From Oscillospiraceae bacterium (lineage in GTDB: Bacteria > Bacillota > Clostridia > Oscillospirales > Oscillospiraceae), in NCBI GenBank assembly GCA_020025295.1, contig JAHHSJ010000069.1:1-7058 (forward strand): DNA of 7,058 nucleotides. Reading direction: 5' to 3'. Below are positions 1-5,363 of the stretch, piece after piece. The position numbers and the translations under genes were made by a program. Numbering within the stretch: the first letter of the stretch is position 1; each line of letters opens with the position of its first letter. The notes below the pieces were generated by a model. That model was not told the origin of the DNA. It ran no database searches and was given only the letters and a program-made list of their open reading frames with translations.

Positions 1-1
1 G

Positions 2-223
2 GAAACCAGCCAACTTGTGCAAAAAAGTGTGGAAGTTGTGCAGGGTGGTGTGGAACTTGCACCTGACGGCACCGCCGCCCCGGACGAGGGTTCGGACGAA
101 GGCGGAGGAATGGAGCAGGAAGTGCAGCCGGTTCCGGCGACCGCTTCTGCCGATGACGGACGCACAAGGGGTGGTGACCGGCCTGCCGCTGTGGGAACGG
201 TTCCTTACTCTCAGGAGAGGTAA
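2..223 (+). pseudogene. 3' end of a methyl-accepting chemotaxis protein-like gene, probably degraded
   Basis: The frame is open from the window edge to TAA at 221-223, so its start lies outside the window. The first residues (TSQLVQKSVEVVQGGVELA) resemble the helical signalling region of clostridial chemoreceptors, where such a segment precedes a GTAA-type stretch. After that the frame becomes rich in Pro, Gly and Asp and loses helical character. The neighbouring frame supplies receptor-like pieces: VRTKAEE around 90-111 and DAQGVVTGL around 157-183. The original frame returns with MEQEVQ between them. This pattern fits a receptor tail damaged by single-base indels, but it is read by eye. A normal, low-complexity C-terminal tail of an unrelated protein is the alternative. 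The end overlaps the convergent gpr gene by 13 bases. No terminator with a T tract is visible between them. Confidence 0.35.
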
Positions 224-1074
224 TAGTCCATCTCCTCCACCGTCAGCTGCTGCTCTCTCTGAAGGGCGGCGTTGATGCCGTAGCCCAAAATTCGGCTCAG
301 CTCACAGACCTGAGCGTCCACATCCTTGGGCGTGACCAGCATATGGGAGAGATCCTCCTCCGAACTGCCCCCAAATTCCCGGCACACGGTGTCCCCATCC
401 ACCACGGTGGGCACGCCGATGGCGATTACCGGGACGCCCAGCGTCTGCTCATTCAGTGCGGCACGGGAATTCCCCACCCCGGAGCCGGGGATGATGCCGG
501 TGTCAGAGAACTGGATGGTGGTGCAGAGACGGTGGATACTCCGGGCAGCCAGAGCATCCACGGCCAAAATCAGCTTGGGCCGCAGCTCCCGATGGATGGC
601 GGACACCAGAACGGCGCTTTCCACACCGGTGGTGCCCAGCACACCGGCGGCCAGCGCCGCCACCGGGAGAAAGCCGCCGAAGGAATCGGGGGCGTTTTGG
701 GTCAGATGCCGGGTGACCAGCACATGGTCGGCGCACCGAGGACCGACTGCATCCGGAGTGACGGCTCGATTGCCCAGACCCACCACCAGCGTCTCCCCTA
801 AGTCCTCCGGCAGCAGCCGGGAAAGGCAGCGCCCCACTGCATCCACGGCCCGGGCAAAGGCGTCCATGCCGGTGTTGTGATAGTCCTGCAAATCCAGCGT
901 AAGATACCGCCCCACGGGCTTTCCCACCTGACGGGCAGCGGCTTCCTCCTCCACCACAACCGAGGTCAGCGGAAAGCCGAACAAGGTCTCCTCGTTTACG
1001 GAAATGCCCGGCTGATGCCGGGAAATCGCCGCTTCTGCGGCCTCCAACGCCAGATCAGTTCGCCCGTTCTGCAT
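211..1074 (-). CDS. gpr: GPR endopeptidase (spore germination protease, family A25)
   Basis: This is the protease that degrades small acid-soluble spore proteins (SASPs) in the spore core at germination and releases their amino acids. The product is 287 aa, somewhat shorter than the roughly 370 aa of Bacillus GPR. Family landmarks are RTDLALEA at residues 5-12, KPVGRYLTLDL at 52-62, VVGLGNRAVTPDAVGP at 97-112, AVDALAARS at 171-179 and IPGSGVGNSR at 195-204. Asp108 and Asp173 sit where the family's two essential aspartates are expected. ATG at 1074 was chosen because an AGGAGGG site lies at 1088-1082, seven bases upstream. An in-frame extension further upstream (to 1227) would read through that site and the rpsT promoter. 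Only four residues precede RTDLA, so any autoprocessed propeptide is very short. The gene is divergent from rpsT. No spoIIP follows it, unlike in Bacillus. I could not identify a convincing sigma-G or sigma-F promoter. Confidence 0.95.
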   Translation of the reverse strand: MQNGRTDLALEAAEAAISRHQPGISVNEETLFGFPLTSVVVEEEAAARQVGKPVGRYLTLDLQDYHNTGMDAFARAVDAVGRCLSRLLPEDLGETLVVGLGNRAVTPDAVGPRCADHVLVTRHLTQNAPDSFGGFLPVAALAAGVLGTTGVESAVLVSAIHRELRPKLILAVDALAARSIHRLCTTIQFSDTGIIPGSGVGNSRAALNEQTLGVPVIAIGVPTVVDGDTVCREFGGSSEEDLSHMLVTPKDVDAQVCELSRILGYGINAALQREQQLTVEEMDYYLS

Positions 1075-1186
1075 CCAATATCCCTCCTGAAAACCCCATA
1101 TCTTGTGGAAAATACAATATTCTTGTGCCAGTATTTGCGCCAATGCGAAAAGTATGCGGAAACAGGAAAAAAATTTGAAAAAATGA

Positions 1187-1215
1187 TTGCTTTTTATTGC
1201 ATCAGGTGATAAAAT
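1187..1215 (+). promoter_or_regulatory. rpsT promoter (vegetative sigma-A type, extended -10)
   Basis: TTGCTT at 1187-1192 and TAAAAT at 1210-1215 are separated by 17 bases. A TG at 1207-1208, one base before the -10, makes it an extended -10. Transcription should start near 1222, leaving a leader of about 90 bases before rpsT. It lies in the divergent region upstream of gpr. Confidence 0.75.
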
Positions 1216-1223
1216 ATCTATCT

Positions 1224-1279
1224 GCACGGGTATGTCGTGCGTCCGCTCAATTTCAACAAGAGCTGAATTTTCGGCTCTT
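1224..1279 (+). promoter_or_regulatory. Structured leader of rpsT mRNA: two hairpins
   Basis: The first hairpin pairs GCACG (1224-1228) with CGTGC (1236-1240) around a 7-base loop. The second pairs AAGAGCTG (1258-1265) with CGGCTCTT (1272-1279), an 8-bp stem with one G-U pair and loop AATTTT. No T run follows the second stem, so it is not an intrinsic terminator. Its position between promoter and ribosome-binding site would suit translational feedback by S20 or RNA stabilisation. That role is inference, and I recognise no named leader family. Confidence 0.4.
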
Positions 1280-1310
1280 TGTGAAGATTTTGAATGAGGA
1301 GGTGTTTGGT

Positions 1311-1577
1311 TTGCCGAATATCAAGTCCGCTAAGAAGCGCGTTCTGGTCATCAACACGAAGACCGCTCAGAACCGCGCCGCTAAGTCTGCGCTGAAGACT
1401 GAACTGAAGAAGTTTGACGCTGTTGTTGCCGAGGGCAGCAAGACTGAGGCTGAGGCTGGTTACAAGGTGGCCGTCAAGGCTGTCGATAAGGCTGCCGCCA
1501 AGGGTCTGATTCATGCCAACAAGGCCGCCCACAAGAAGAGCCAGCTGACCATCAAGCTGAATGCGATCGCTGAGTAA
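1311..1577 (+). CDS. rpsT: 30S ribosomal protein S20
   Basis: S20 is a primary 16S rRNA-binding protein of the small ribosomal subunit, needed for 30S assembly. The product is 88 aa, normal for the family, and rich in Lys and Ala. It has the typical N-terminus PNIKSAKKRV (residues 2-11), the NRAAKSALKTELKKF helix (about 21-35) and the C-terminal signature KGLIHANKAAHKKSQL (65-80). The start is TTG at 1311, read as Met. It is fixed by the family N-terminus and by GAGGAGG at 1296-1302, eight bases upstream. The open frame continues upstream to 1197, but that part is promoter and leader. The gene has its own promoter and terminator and is probably monocistronic. It is divergent from gpr, a pairing also seen in other spore-forming Firmicutes. 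The non-ATG start may help tune its translation. Confidence 0.97.
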   Translation: MPNIKSAKKRVLVINTKTAQNRAAKSALKTELKKFDAVVAEGSKTEAEAGYKVAVKAVDKAAAKGLIHANKAAHKKSQLTIKLNAIAE

Positions 1578-1609
1578 TCTCTCTGTGGTACAATAAGAGC
1601 GTGTAAATT

Positions 1610-1637
1610 ACCGTCTGTCTCGTGCAGACGGTTTTTT
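1610..1637 (+). terminator. Intrinsic terminator of rpsT
   Basis: ACCGTCTG at 1610-1617 pairs with CAGACGGT at 1625-1632 (8 bp) around the 7-base loop TCTCGTG. The T tract runs from 1632 to 1637. It lies 33 bases after the rpsT stop. Confidence 0.9.
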
Positions 1638-1680
1638 ACTGCCTGTTTTGGGTATATTGGCGCCGGAATTGCAAAAGAAG

Positions 1681-1710
1681 TTGTTTTTCCCGCCGGATGC
1701 TGTATATAAT
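1681..1710 (+). promoter_or_regulatory. Promoter for the YihY/BrkB-family gene
   Basis: TTGTTT at 1681-1686 and a perfect TATAAT at 1705-1710 are 18 bases apart. It sits just after the rpsT terminator and about 30 bases before the start codon, giving a leader of roughly 25 bases. Confidence 0.65.
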
Positions 1711-1740
1711 AAAGGGAAACCCAAAGGTGAAAGGGAGGGC

Positions 1741-2634
1741 ATGACCGTGTTCTCTGAAAAAATAGATCATTTGCCGCATCCCATGCGGTTCGGCGCTCGG
1801 TGGGTGCAGCTGTTCTTTCAGGCGCAGACCACCCGAGCCGCCGCCCAGATGAGTTATTATCTGCTGTTTTCCATGTTCCCACTGCTGATGATTTTTGTGT
1901 CCGCACTGGGCTTCTTCCGGCTGAATGTGGATTGGGTGCTCAGCGTCATCTACCGCCTTCTGCCGCAGGTCAGCGGTGTGGTGGAGGACTATGTGACCTA
2001 CATTTTCTCCGTGGAGTCTCCCCGGCGTGTAGCCATCGGTGCGGTCATGGCGATTACCGCCAGCAGCGCCGCCTTCCGGGGCTTGGTGCGCTATATGGGC
2101 GATGTCACCGGAAAATCCACCTTCCGTGGGCTGAAGCTGATGCTGGTCAGCGTGTTTATGAGTCTGGTGCTGCTGGGTACCATCTTTGCCTTCCTGCTGG
2201 TGGCTGTCACCGGTCGGTGGTTCCTCACCCTGCTGGTGGAGCGGTTCCACTTCGATGTGGCGGCGCTGACTTGGGACTGGCTGCGTTATCTGCTGGCGCT
2301 GGCGGTGGGCGTGCTGGCCATCACGGTGCTGTACCGGGTGAGCCTGAGCCGCCGTGCCATGCCCGGAAGCAAGGTGTGGCCCGGCGCTGTGCTGGCCTCC
2401 CTCGGCATGGTGGCAGGTACCGCCTTTTTCTCGCTGTTTTTGAACAGCGGCCGCAAATACTCCCTCATCTACGGCTCTCTGGCCGGTCTGATCCTGCTGC
2501 TGCTTTGGTTTTTCGTCTGCTCCAACATTCTGCTGGCGGGCAATTTGTTTAACTATCTGCTGGCAAAGCGCCGTCAGGAACGGGAACAGGCGGCGCAAAA
2601 TCCTCCGGAAGGACACGATGCGGTTTCGTCTTGA
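1741..2634 (+). CDS. YihY/virulence factor BrkB family membrane protein
   Basis: This is an integral membrane protein of the family once misannotated as ribonuclease BN. Its biochemical role is not established, and no substrate should be assumed. The product is 297 aa with about six hydrophobic segments, near residues 36-57, 98-116, 132-157, 181-200, 213-233 and 243-270. Family landmarks are AAQMSYYLLFSMFPLLM (34-50), RAMPGSKVWPGAVLA (205-219) and IYGSLAGLILLLLWFFV (243-259), followed by LLAGNLFNYLL. The C-terminal tail is charged and probably cytoplasmic. ATG at 1741 follows AAAGGTGA (1723-1730) by 10 bases. A second purine-rich site, GGGAGGG (1733-1739), is too close for this ATG but well placed for GTG at 1747, so the start may be two codons later. 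The gene has its own promoter. No terminator is visible after its stop, so some transcripts may continue into the next gene. Confidence 0.9.
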   Translation: MTVFSEKIDHLPHPMRFGARWVQLFFQAQTTRAAAQMSYYLLFSMFPLLMIFVSALGFFRLNVDWVLSVIYRLLPQVSGVVEDYVTYIFSVESPRRVAIGAVMAITASSAAFRGLVRYMGDVTGKSTFRGLKLMLVSVFMSLVLLGTIFAFLLVAVTGRWFLTLLVERFHFDVAALTWDWLRYLLALAVGVLAITVLYRVSLSRRAMPGSKVWPGAVLASLGMVAGTAFFSLFLNSGRKYSLIYGSLAGLILLLLWFFVCSNILLAGNLFNYLLAKRRQEREQAAQNPPEGHDAVSS

Positions 2635-2659
2635 CGAAATCGGGGAAAGAAGGTATCAT
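2631..2659 (+). promoter_or_regulatory. Promoter of the YbjN-like gene, overlapping the preceding stop codon
   Basis: TTGACG at 2631-2636 and TATCAT at 2654-2659 are separated by exactly 17 bases. The -35 element contains the TGA stop (2632-2634) of the YihY-family gene. Transcription would start near 2666, giving a leader of about 73 bases. Confidence 0.7.
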
Positions 2660-2673
2660 GTGCCTATGACTAC

Positions 2674-2707
2674 CGCCGATTCGGAGGCAATTCACTCCGT
2701 TTCGGTG
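2674..2707 (+). promoter_or_regulatory. Hairpin in the leader of the YbjN-like gene
   Basis: CGGAG (2682-2686) pairs with CTCCG (2695-2699) around an 8-base loop. A symmetric TT/TT internal loop follows, then CCGA (2676-2679) pairs with TCGG (2702-2705). One C-G and one G-U pair at the base extend the stem to 2674-2707. No T run follows. It ends 16 bases before the ribosome-binding site. A role in mRNA stability or translation control is inference. Confidence 0.5.
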
Positions 2708-2738
2708 CGAGAGAGCGTCCCCAAAGGAGTGAAAAGAT

Positions 2739-3149
2739 ATGGTGAATTATAAGAATCTGTTTATGCGGTATATGGACCGTGAGGGCGTGAAGTACACGGA
2801 GATGGACGACCATGTGGTCAAAGTCGTTTACACCGGAGACAACCTGAAAACCATCCCGGTTTTTGTGTTCTTCGATCAGGACGGCGAACCCCTGATTTCC
2901 GTGAAGTGCTGGGAAATCGCCAACTTCAAGGAGGACAAGATGGCCGGCGGCATGATTGCCTGCAATATGCTGAACAAGGAGTATCGCTGGGTCAAGTTTT
3001 ACTTGGACGATGACAGCGATGTGGTGGCACAGATCGACGCCTATGTGGAGGAAACCACCTGCGGCAGCGAGTGCCTGAGCTTGGTCAAGCGCATGGTCAA
3101 CATCATTGACGAGGGCTATCCTACCTTTATGCGTGCCATCTGGGCATAA
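2739..3149 (+). CDS. YbjN domain-like protein, function unknown
   Basis: The product is a soluble, acidic protein of 136 aa with no signal peptide or membrane segment. It shows the alpha/beta layout of YbjN-type proteins, which resemble type III secretion chaperones in fold. An N-terminal helix (NLFMRYMDREGVKY, about residues 5-19) is followed by beta strands around VVKVVYTG and IPVFVFFDQDG. Then come a helix with CNMLNKEYRWVKFYLDDD (75-92) and a C-terminal helix SECLSLVKRMVNIIDEGYPTF (110-130). Such proteins are often annotated as sensory-transduction regulators without proof. The assignment rests on this pattern and is moderate. ATG at 2739 follows AAAGGAG (2723-2729) by nine bases. The gene has its own promoter and a strong terminator, so it forms a single-gene unit, possibly with readthrough from the YihY-family gene. 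Confidence 0.75.
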   Translation: MVNYKNLFMRYMDREGVKYTEMDDHVVKVVYTGDNLKTIPVFVFFDQDGEPLISVKCWEIANFKEDKMAGGMIACNMLNKEYRWVKFYLDDDSDVVAQIDAYVEETTCGSECLSLVKRMVNIIDEGYPTFMRAIWA

Positions 3150-3169
3150 GCAAACAAACGAAATTCCCG

Positions 3170-3204
3170 CAAGGGGCGGTCTGCGGACTGCCCCTTGTTT
3201 TTTT
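3170..3204 (+). terminator. Intrinsic terminator of the YbjN-like gene
   Basis: A 12-bp stem (3170-3181 with 3186-3197, including CAAGGGGC/GCCCCTTG and one G-T pair) encloses the loop TGCG. Seven T residues follow at 3198-3204. It begins 21 bases after the stop codon. Confidence 0.93.
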
Positions 3205-3287
3205 GCGCTCCGGGTCAAAAAGAGGGGAAAACGGCACTGTTTTGGACGGTTTTTCGGTAAAAATGGAGGCAGCCATGGGGGAGTCCC

Positions 3288-3316
3288 TTGACGCAGAGGG
3301 AGAAATGTGATATATT
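3288..3316 (+). promoter_or_regulatory. Promoter of the T-box-glyS unit
   Basis: TTGACG at 3288-3293 and TATATT at 3311-3316 are separated by 17 bases. TG at 3308-3309 gives an extended -10. It is the strongest promoter match in the window. The start would be near 3323, a few bases before stem I of the T-box. The stretch between the previous terminator and this promoter (3205-3287) shows nothing recognisable. Confidence 0.85.
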
Positions 3317-3330
3317 CCACCCATACGAAA

Positions 3331-3596
3331 TGCGTTGACGAGGAACAGTACCTCTTTTCCTTCTCACACAGAGAGCGGCCGGTGGGTGCAAGGCCGTGAG
3401 AAGAAAGCAGGGAAGGCGCCTCTGAGCTGCGGACCGAGGGAGCGATGTGCGCTCTATGTAGGCTTCGCCGGCAGCCCACCGATATCCGGGCATGGAGTGC
3501 GGCAGACTCGGAACGAGTGGGCCGAATTCAGGTGGTACCACGGATTTTCATTGGAAAGTTCGCCCTGATCCCCTTGGGGGTTCGGGGCGTTTTTTT
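3331..3596 (+). promoter_or_regulatory. Glycine T-box riboswitch (tRNA-sensing leader of glyS)
   Basis: Stem I includes GAGG (3340-3343) with CCTC (3419-3422), CTTCTCAC (3360-3367) with GTGAGAAG (3396-3403), and GGCC (3377-3380) with GGCC (3392-3395). It contains the conserved AGAGAG and GGTGGGTGCAA elements. The specifier GGC lies at 3415-3417 in the context AAGGCGCCTC and codes for Gly. Middle hairpins are 3440-3454 (GAGCG/CGCTC) and 3506-3518 (ACTCG/CGAGT). The T-box core GGTGGTACCACG is at 3531-3542. In the antiterminator, TCAGG (3528-3532) pairs with CCTGA (3564-3568), and 3541-3549 pairs with 3554-3562. This excludes the terminator at 3561-3596. Uncharged tRNA-Gly should stabilise the antiterminator and allow glyS transcription. 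Confidence 0.93.
3561..3596 (+). terminator. T-box-controlled leader terminator of glyS
   Basis: CGCCCTGA (3561-3568) pairs with TTCGGGGCG (3582-3589, one T-G pair), extended by CCCC (3570-3573) with GGGG (3577-3580). Seven T residues follow at 3590-3596. Its 5' arm is shared with the antiterminator, so the two folds are mutually exclusive. Confidence 0.9.
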
Positions 3597-3651
3597 ATTT
3601 CACCCATCATTGCACACGGCAGCCAGCCGTGGACGAAAGGAATGTATTTGT

Positions 3652-5082
3652 ATGAATCAGAACGAAAAGACCATGGAAAAAATCGTGACTCTGTGCAAGG
3701 GCCGCGGCTTCATCTTCTCCGGCAGTGAGATTTACGGCGGCCTCGCTAACACTTGGGACTACGGTCCTCTGGGCGTGGAGCTGAAGAACAATGTCAAGAA
3801 GGCTTGGTGGAAGAAGTTTGTTCAGGAGAACCCCAACAATGTGGGTCTGGACTCCGCCATCCTGATGAACCCCCAGACTTGGGTGGCCAGCGGCCATCTG
3901 GCTGGCTTCAGCGATCCTCTGATGGACTGCAAGGAGTGCCATGAGCGTTTCCGTGCCGATAAGCTGATTGAGGACTGGTCTGCCGAGCATGAGTTTGAGC
4001 TGCCCAAGCCCGTCGACGCCTTCTCCAACGACGAGATGGCTGACTTCATCGAGGAGCATCAGATCGCCTGCCCCACCTGCGGCAAGCACAACTTCACCGA
4101 CATCCGTCAGTTCAACCTGATGTTCAAGACCTTCCAGGGTGTCACCGAGGATGCCAAGAACACCGTGTACCTGCGTCCCGAGACCGCACAGGGCATCTTT
4201 GTCAACTTCGCCAACATCCAGCGCACCACCCGTAAGAAGCTGCCCTTCGGCGTCTGCCAGATCGGCAAGAGCTTCCGTAACGAGATCACTCCCGGCAACT
4301 TCACCTTCCGTACCCGTGAGTTCGAGCAGATGGAGCTGGAGTTCTTCTGCAAGCCCGGCACCGATCTGGAGTGGTTCCAGTATTGGCGTTCCTTCTGCCG
4401 TCAGTGGCTGCTGGACCTCAACATGACCGAGGAGCATCTGCGCCTGCGTGACCATGAGCCTGAGGAGCTGTGCTTCTACTCCAAGGCAACCACCGACTTC
4501 GAGTTCCTGTTCCCCTTCGGCTGGGGCGAGCTGTGGGGCGTGGCTGACCGTACCGACTACGACCTGACTCAGCATCAGAATGTGTCCGGCAAGGACCTGA
4601 CCTACTTCGATCAGGAGACCGGCGAACACATTGTCCCCTATGTGGTTGAGCCTTCTCTGGGCGCTGACCGTGTCACTCTGGCCTTCCTCTGCGACGCTTA
4701 CGATGAGGAAGTGGTGGGTCAGGACAAGAAGGGCAACGACGATGTGCGTGTGGTCATGCACTTCCATCCGGCTCTGGCTCCCTTCAAGGCCGCTGTCCTG
4801 CCTCTGAGCAAGAAGCTGGCCCCCAAGGCTCAGGAGGTCTATGCCGAGCTTTCCAAGTACTTCATGGTGGACTACGATGATGCCGGCTCCATCGGCAAGC
4901 GTTATCGCCGTGAGGACGAGATCGGCACTCCCTACTGCATCACCGTGGACTTCCAGACCATCGGCGACGGCGAGACGCCTGCCGACAACGCAGTCACCAT
5001 CCGTGACCGTGACACCATGGAGCAGGTCCGTGTGCCCATCGACCAGCTGAAGGATTGGCTGGCGGAAAAGGTGGCCTTCTAA
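3652..5082 (+). CDS. glyS: Glycyl-tRNA synthetase, single-chain alpha2 type (class II)
   Basis: The enzyme charges tRNA-Gly with glycine in the cytoplasm, using ATP. The product is 476 aa, typical of the one-chain dimeric GlyRS, unlike the two-subunit GlyQ/GlyS enzyme of many bacteria. The N-terminal part has GSEIYGGLANTWDYGPLG (residues 24-41). A CxxC pair at 93-96 and 140-143 probably binds zinc. RPETAQGIF is at 175-183. Class II motif 2 begins with FRNE (208-211) and continues to REFEQMELEFF. Motif 3 is GADRVTLAF (337-345) with Arg340. The anticodon-binding domain spans about 368-476. ATG at 3652 is preceded by AAAGGA (3636-3641), ten bases upstream. The frame is open upstream but lies in the T-box, so that part is not coding. 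Expression is expected to respond to glycine charging. Codon use is strongly biased, consistent with high expression. Confidence 0.97.
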   Translation: MNQNEKTMEKIVTLCKGRGFIFSGSEIYGGLANTWDYGPLGVELKNNVKKAWWKKFVQENPNNVGLDSAILMNPQTWVASGHLAGFSDPLMDCKECHERFRADKLIEDWSAEHEFELPKPVDAFSNDEMADFIEEHQIACPTCGKHNFTDIRQFNLMFKTFQGVTEDAKNTVYLRPETAQGIFVNFANIQRTTRKKLPFGVCQIGKSFRNEITPGNFTFRTREFEQMELEFFCKPGTDLEWFQYWRSFCRQWLLDLNMTEEHLRLRDHEPEELCFYSKATTDFEFLFPFGWGELWGVADRTDYDLTQHQNVSGKDLTYFDQETGEHIVPYVVEPSLGADRVTLAFLCDAYDEEVVGQDKKGNDDVRVVMHFHPALAPFKAAVLPLSKKLAPKAQEVYAELSKYFMVDYDDAGSIGKRYRREDEIGTPYCITVDFQTIGDGETPADNAVTIRDRDTMEQVRVPIDQLKDWLAEKVAF

Positions 5083-5093
5083 AAAACAAACAT

Positions 5094-5131
5094 CAAAGCA
5101 CCCCATCTGCAACGGCAGATGGGGTGCTTTG
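5094..5131 (+). terminator. 17-bp perfect hairpin after glyS, probable terminator
   Basis: Bases 5094-5110 pair without mismatch with 5115-5131 around the loop AACG. The stem begins 11 bases after the glyS stop and has a GC-rich core (GCACCCC/GGGGTGC). No T run follows; the only Ts lie inside the 3' arm. Termination could be less complete than at the other terminators here, or the hairpin could protect the 3' end. Confidence 0.65.
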
Positions 5132-5162
5132 CATTGCAGAGGAGTGGGAAATGTGTTTGAGT

Positions 5163-5192
5163 GAATTTTGTAATAAAAAATTCTGATAAAAT
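5163..5192 (+). promoter_or_regulatory. Candidate upstream amidase promoter (P1) with an inverted repeat
   Basis: TAAAAT at 5187-5192 is preceded by TG at 5184-5185, an extended -10 like that of rpsT. No good -35 is present. Instead a perfect 7-bp inverted repeat, GAATTTT (5163-5169) and AAAATTC (5177-5183), occupies the -35 region. GAATTTTG recurs at 5206-5213. The repeat may be a regulator-binding site, which is inference; AT-rich sequence makes chance matches easier. Confidence 0.4.
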
Positions 5193-5253
5193 GGAAAAAA
5201 TAGACGAATTTTGATGGTTTAAGATTGAATTCAAGCCGCCGGGCGGAATATGC

Positions 5254-5282
5254 TTGCGTCCGGGGAGGATCGGAACTATAAT
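5254..5282 (+). promoter_or_regulatory. Candidate proximal amidase promoter (P2)
   Basis: TTGCGT at 5254-5259 and a perfect TATAAT at 5277-5282 are separated by 17 bases. Transcription would start near 5289, only about 14 bases before the hairpin terminator at 5303. Confidence 0.65.
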
Positions 5283-5302
5283 ACAAAAGAAGAATCGAGG
5301 AG

Positions 5303-5326
5303 ATGTGCGAGGAACGCACATTTTTT
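5303..5326 (+). terminator. Terminator-like hairpin in the amidase leader (possible attenuator)
   Basis: ATGTGCG (5303-5309) pairs with CGCACAT (5315-5321) around AGGAA, followed by Ts to 5326. It lies 37 bases before the amidase start and downstream of both promoter candidates. It would therefore cut amidase transcripts unless antiterminated. No known riboswitch class is recognised in the preceding leader. Confidence 0.65.
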
Positions 5327-5363
5327 GTTGCTTTTTGGATTGATCGTGAGAAGGAGTTATGTT

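Noticed and set aside
1130..1157. Possible sigma-G promoter for gpr on the minus strand (GCATA at 1157-1153, CAAATACT at 1137-1130)
   Set aside because: The spacer is only 15 bases and the -10 match is poor, so it is not strong enough to annotate.
1075..1227. N-terminal extension of GPR up to 1227
   Set aside because: The AGGAGGG site lies inside this extension directly before ATG 1074, the extra residues match no GPR, and it would span the rpsT promoter.
1636..2616. A long minus-strand frame opposite the YihY/BrkB-family gene
   Set aside because: It is His/Gln-rich, the typical antisense of a membrane protein gene, and has no ribosome-binding site or family match.
2624..2639. Inverted repeat TTTCGTC/GACGAAA at the end of the YihY/BrkB-family gene as a terminator
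   Set aside because: The loop would be two bases and no T run follows. The sequence is better explained as the 3' coding end plus the next promoter's -35.
3445..3651. N-terminal extension of glyS in the same open frame
   Set aside because: It would translate the T-box and its terminator, and GlyRS family alignment supports a start at 3652.
3607..5319. A 570-codon open frame on the minus strand opposite glyS
   Set aside because: It is antisense to a clear GlyRS gene, matches no recognisable family, and arises from the strong codon bias of glyS.
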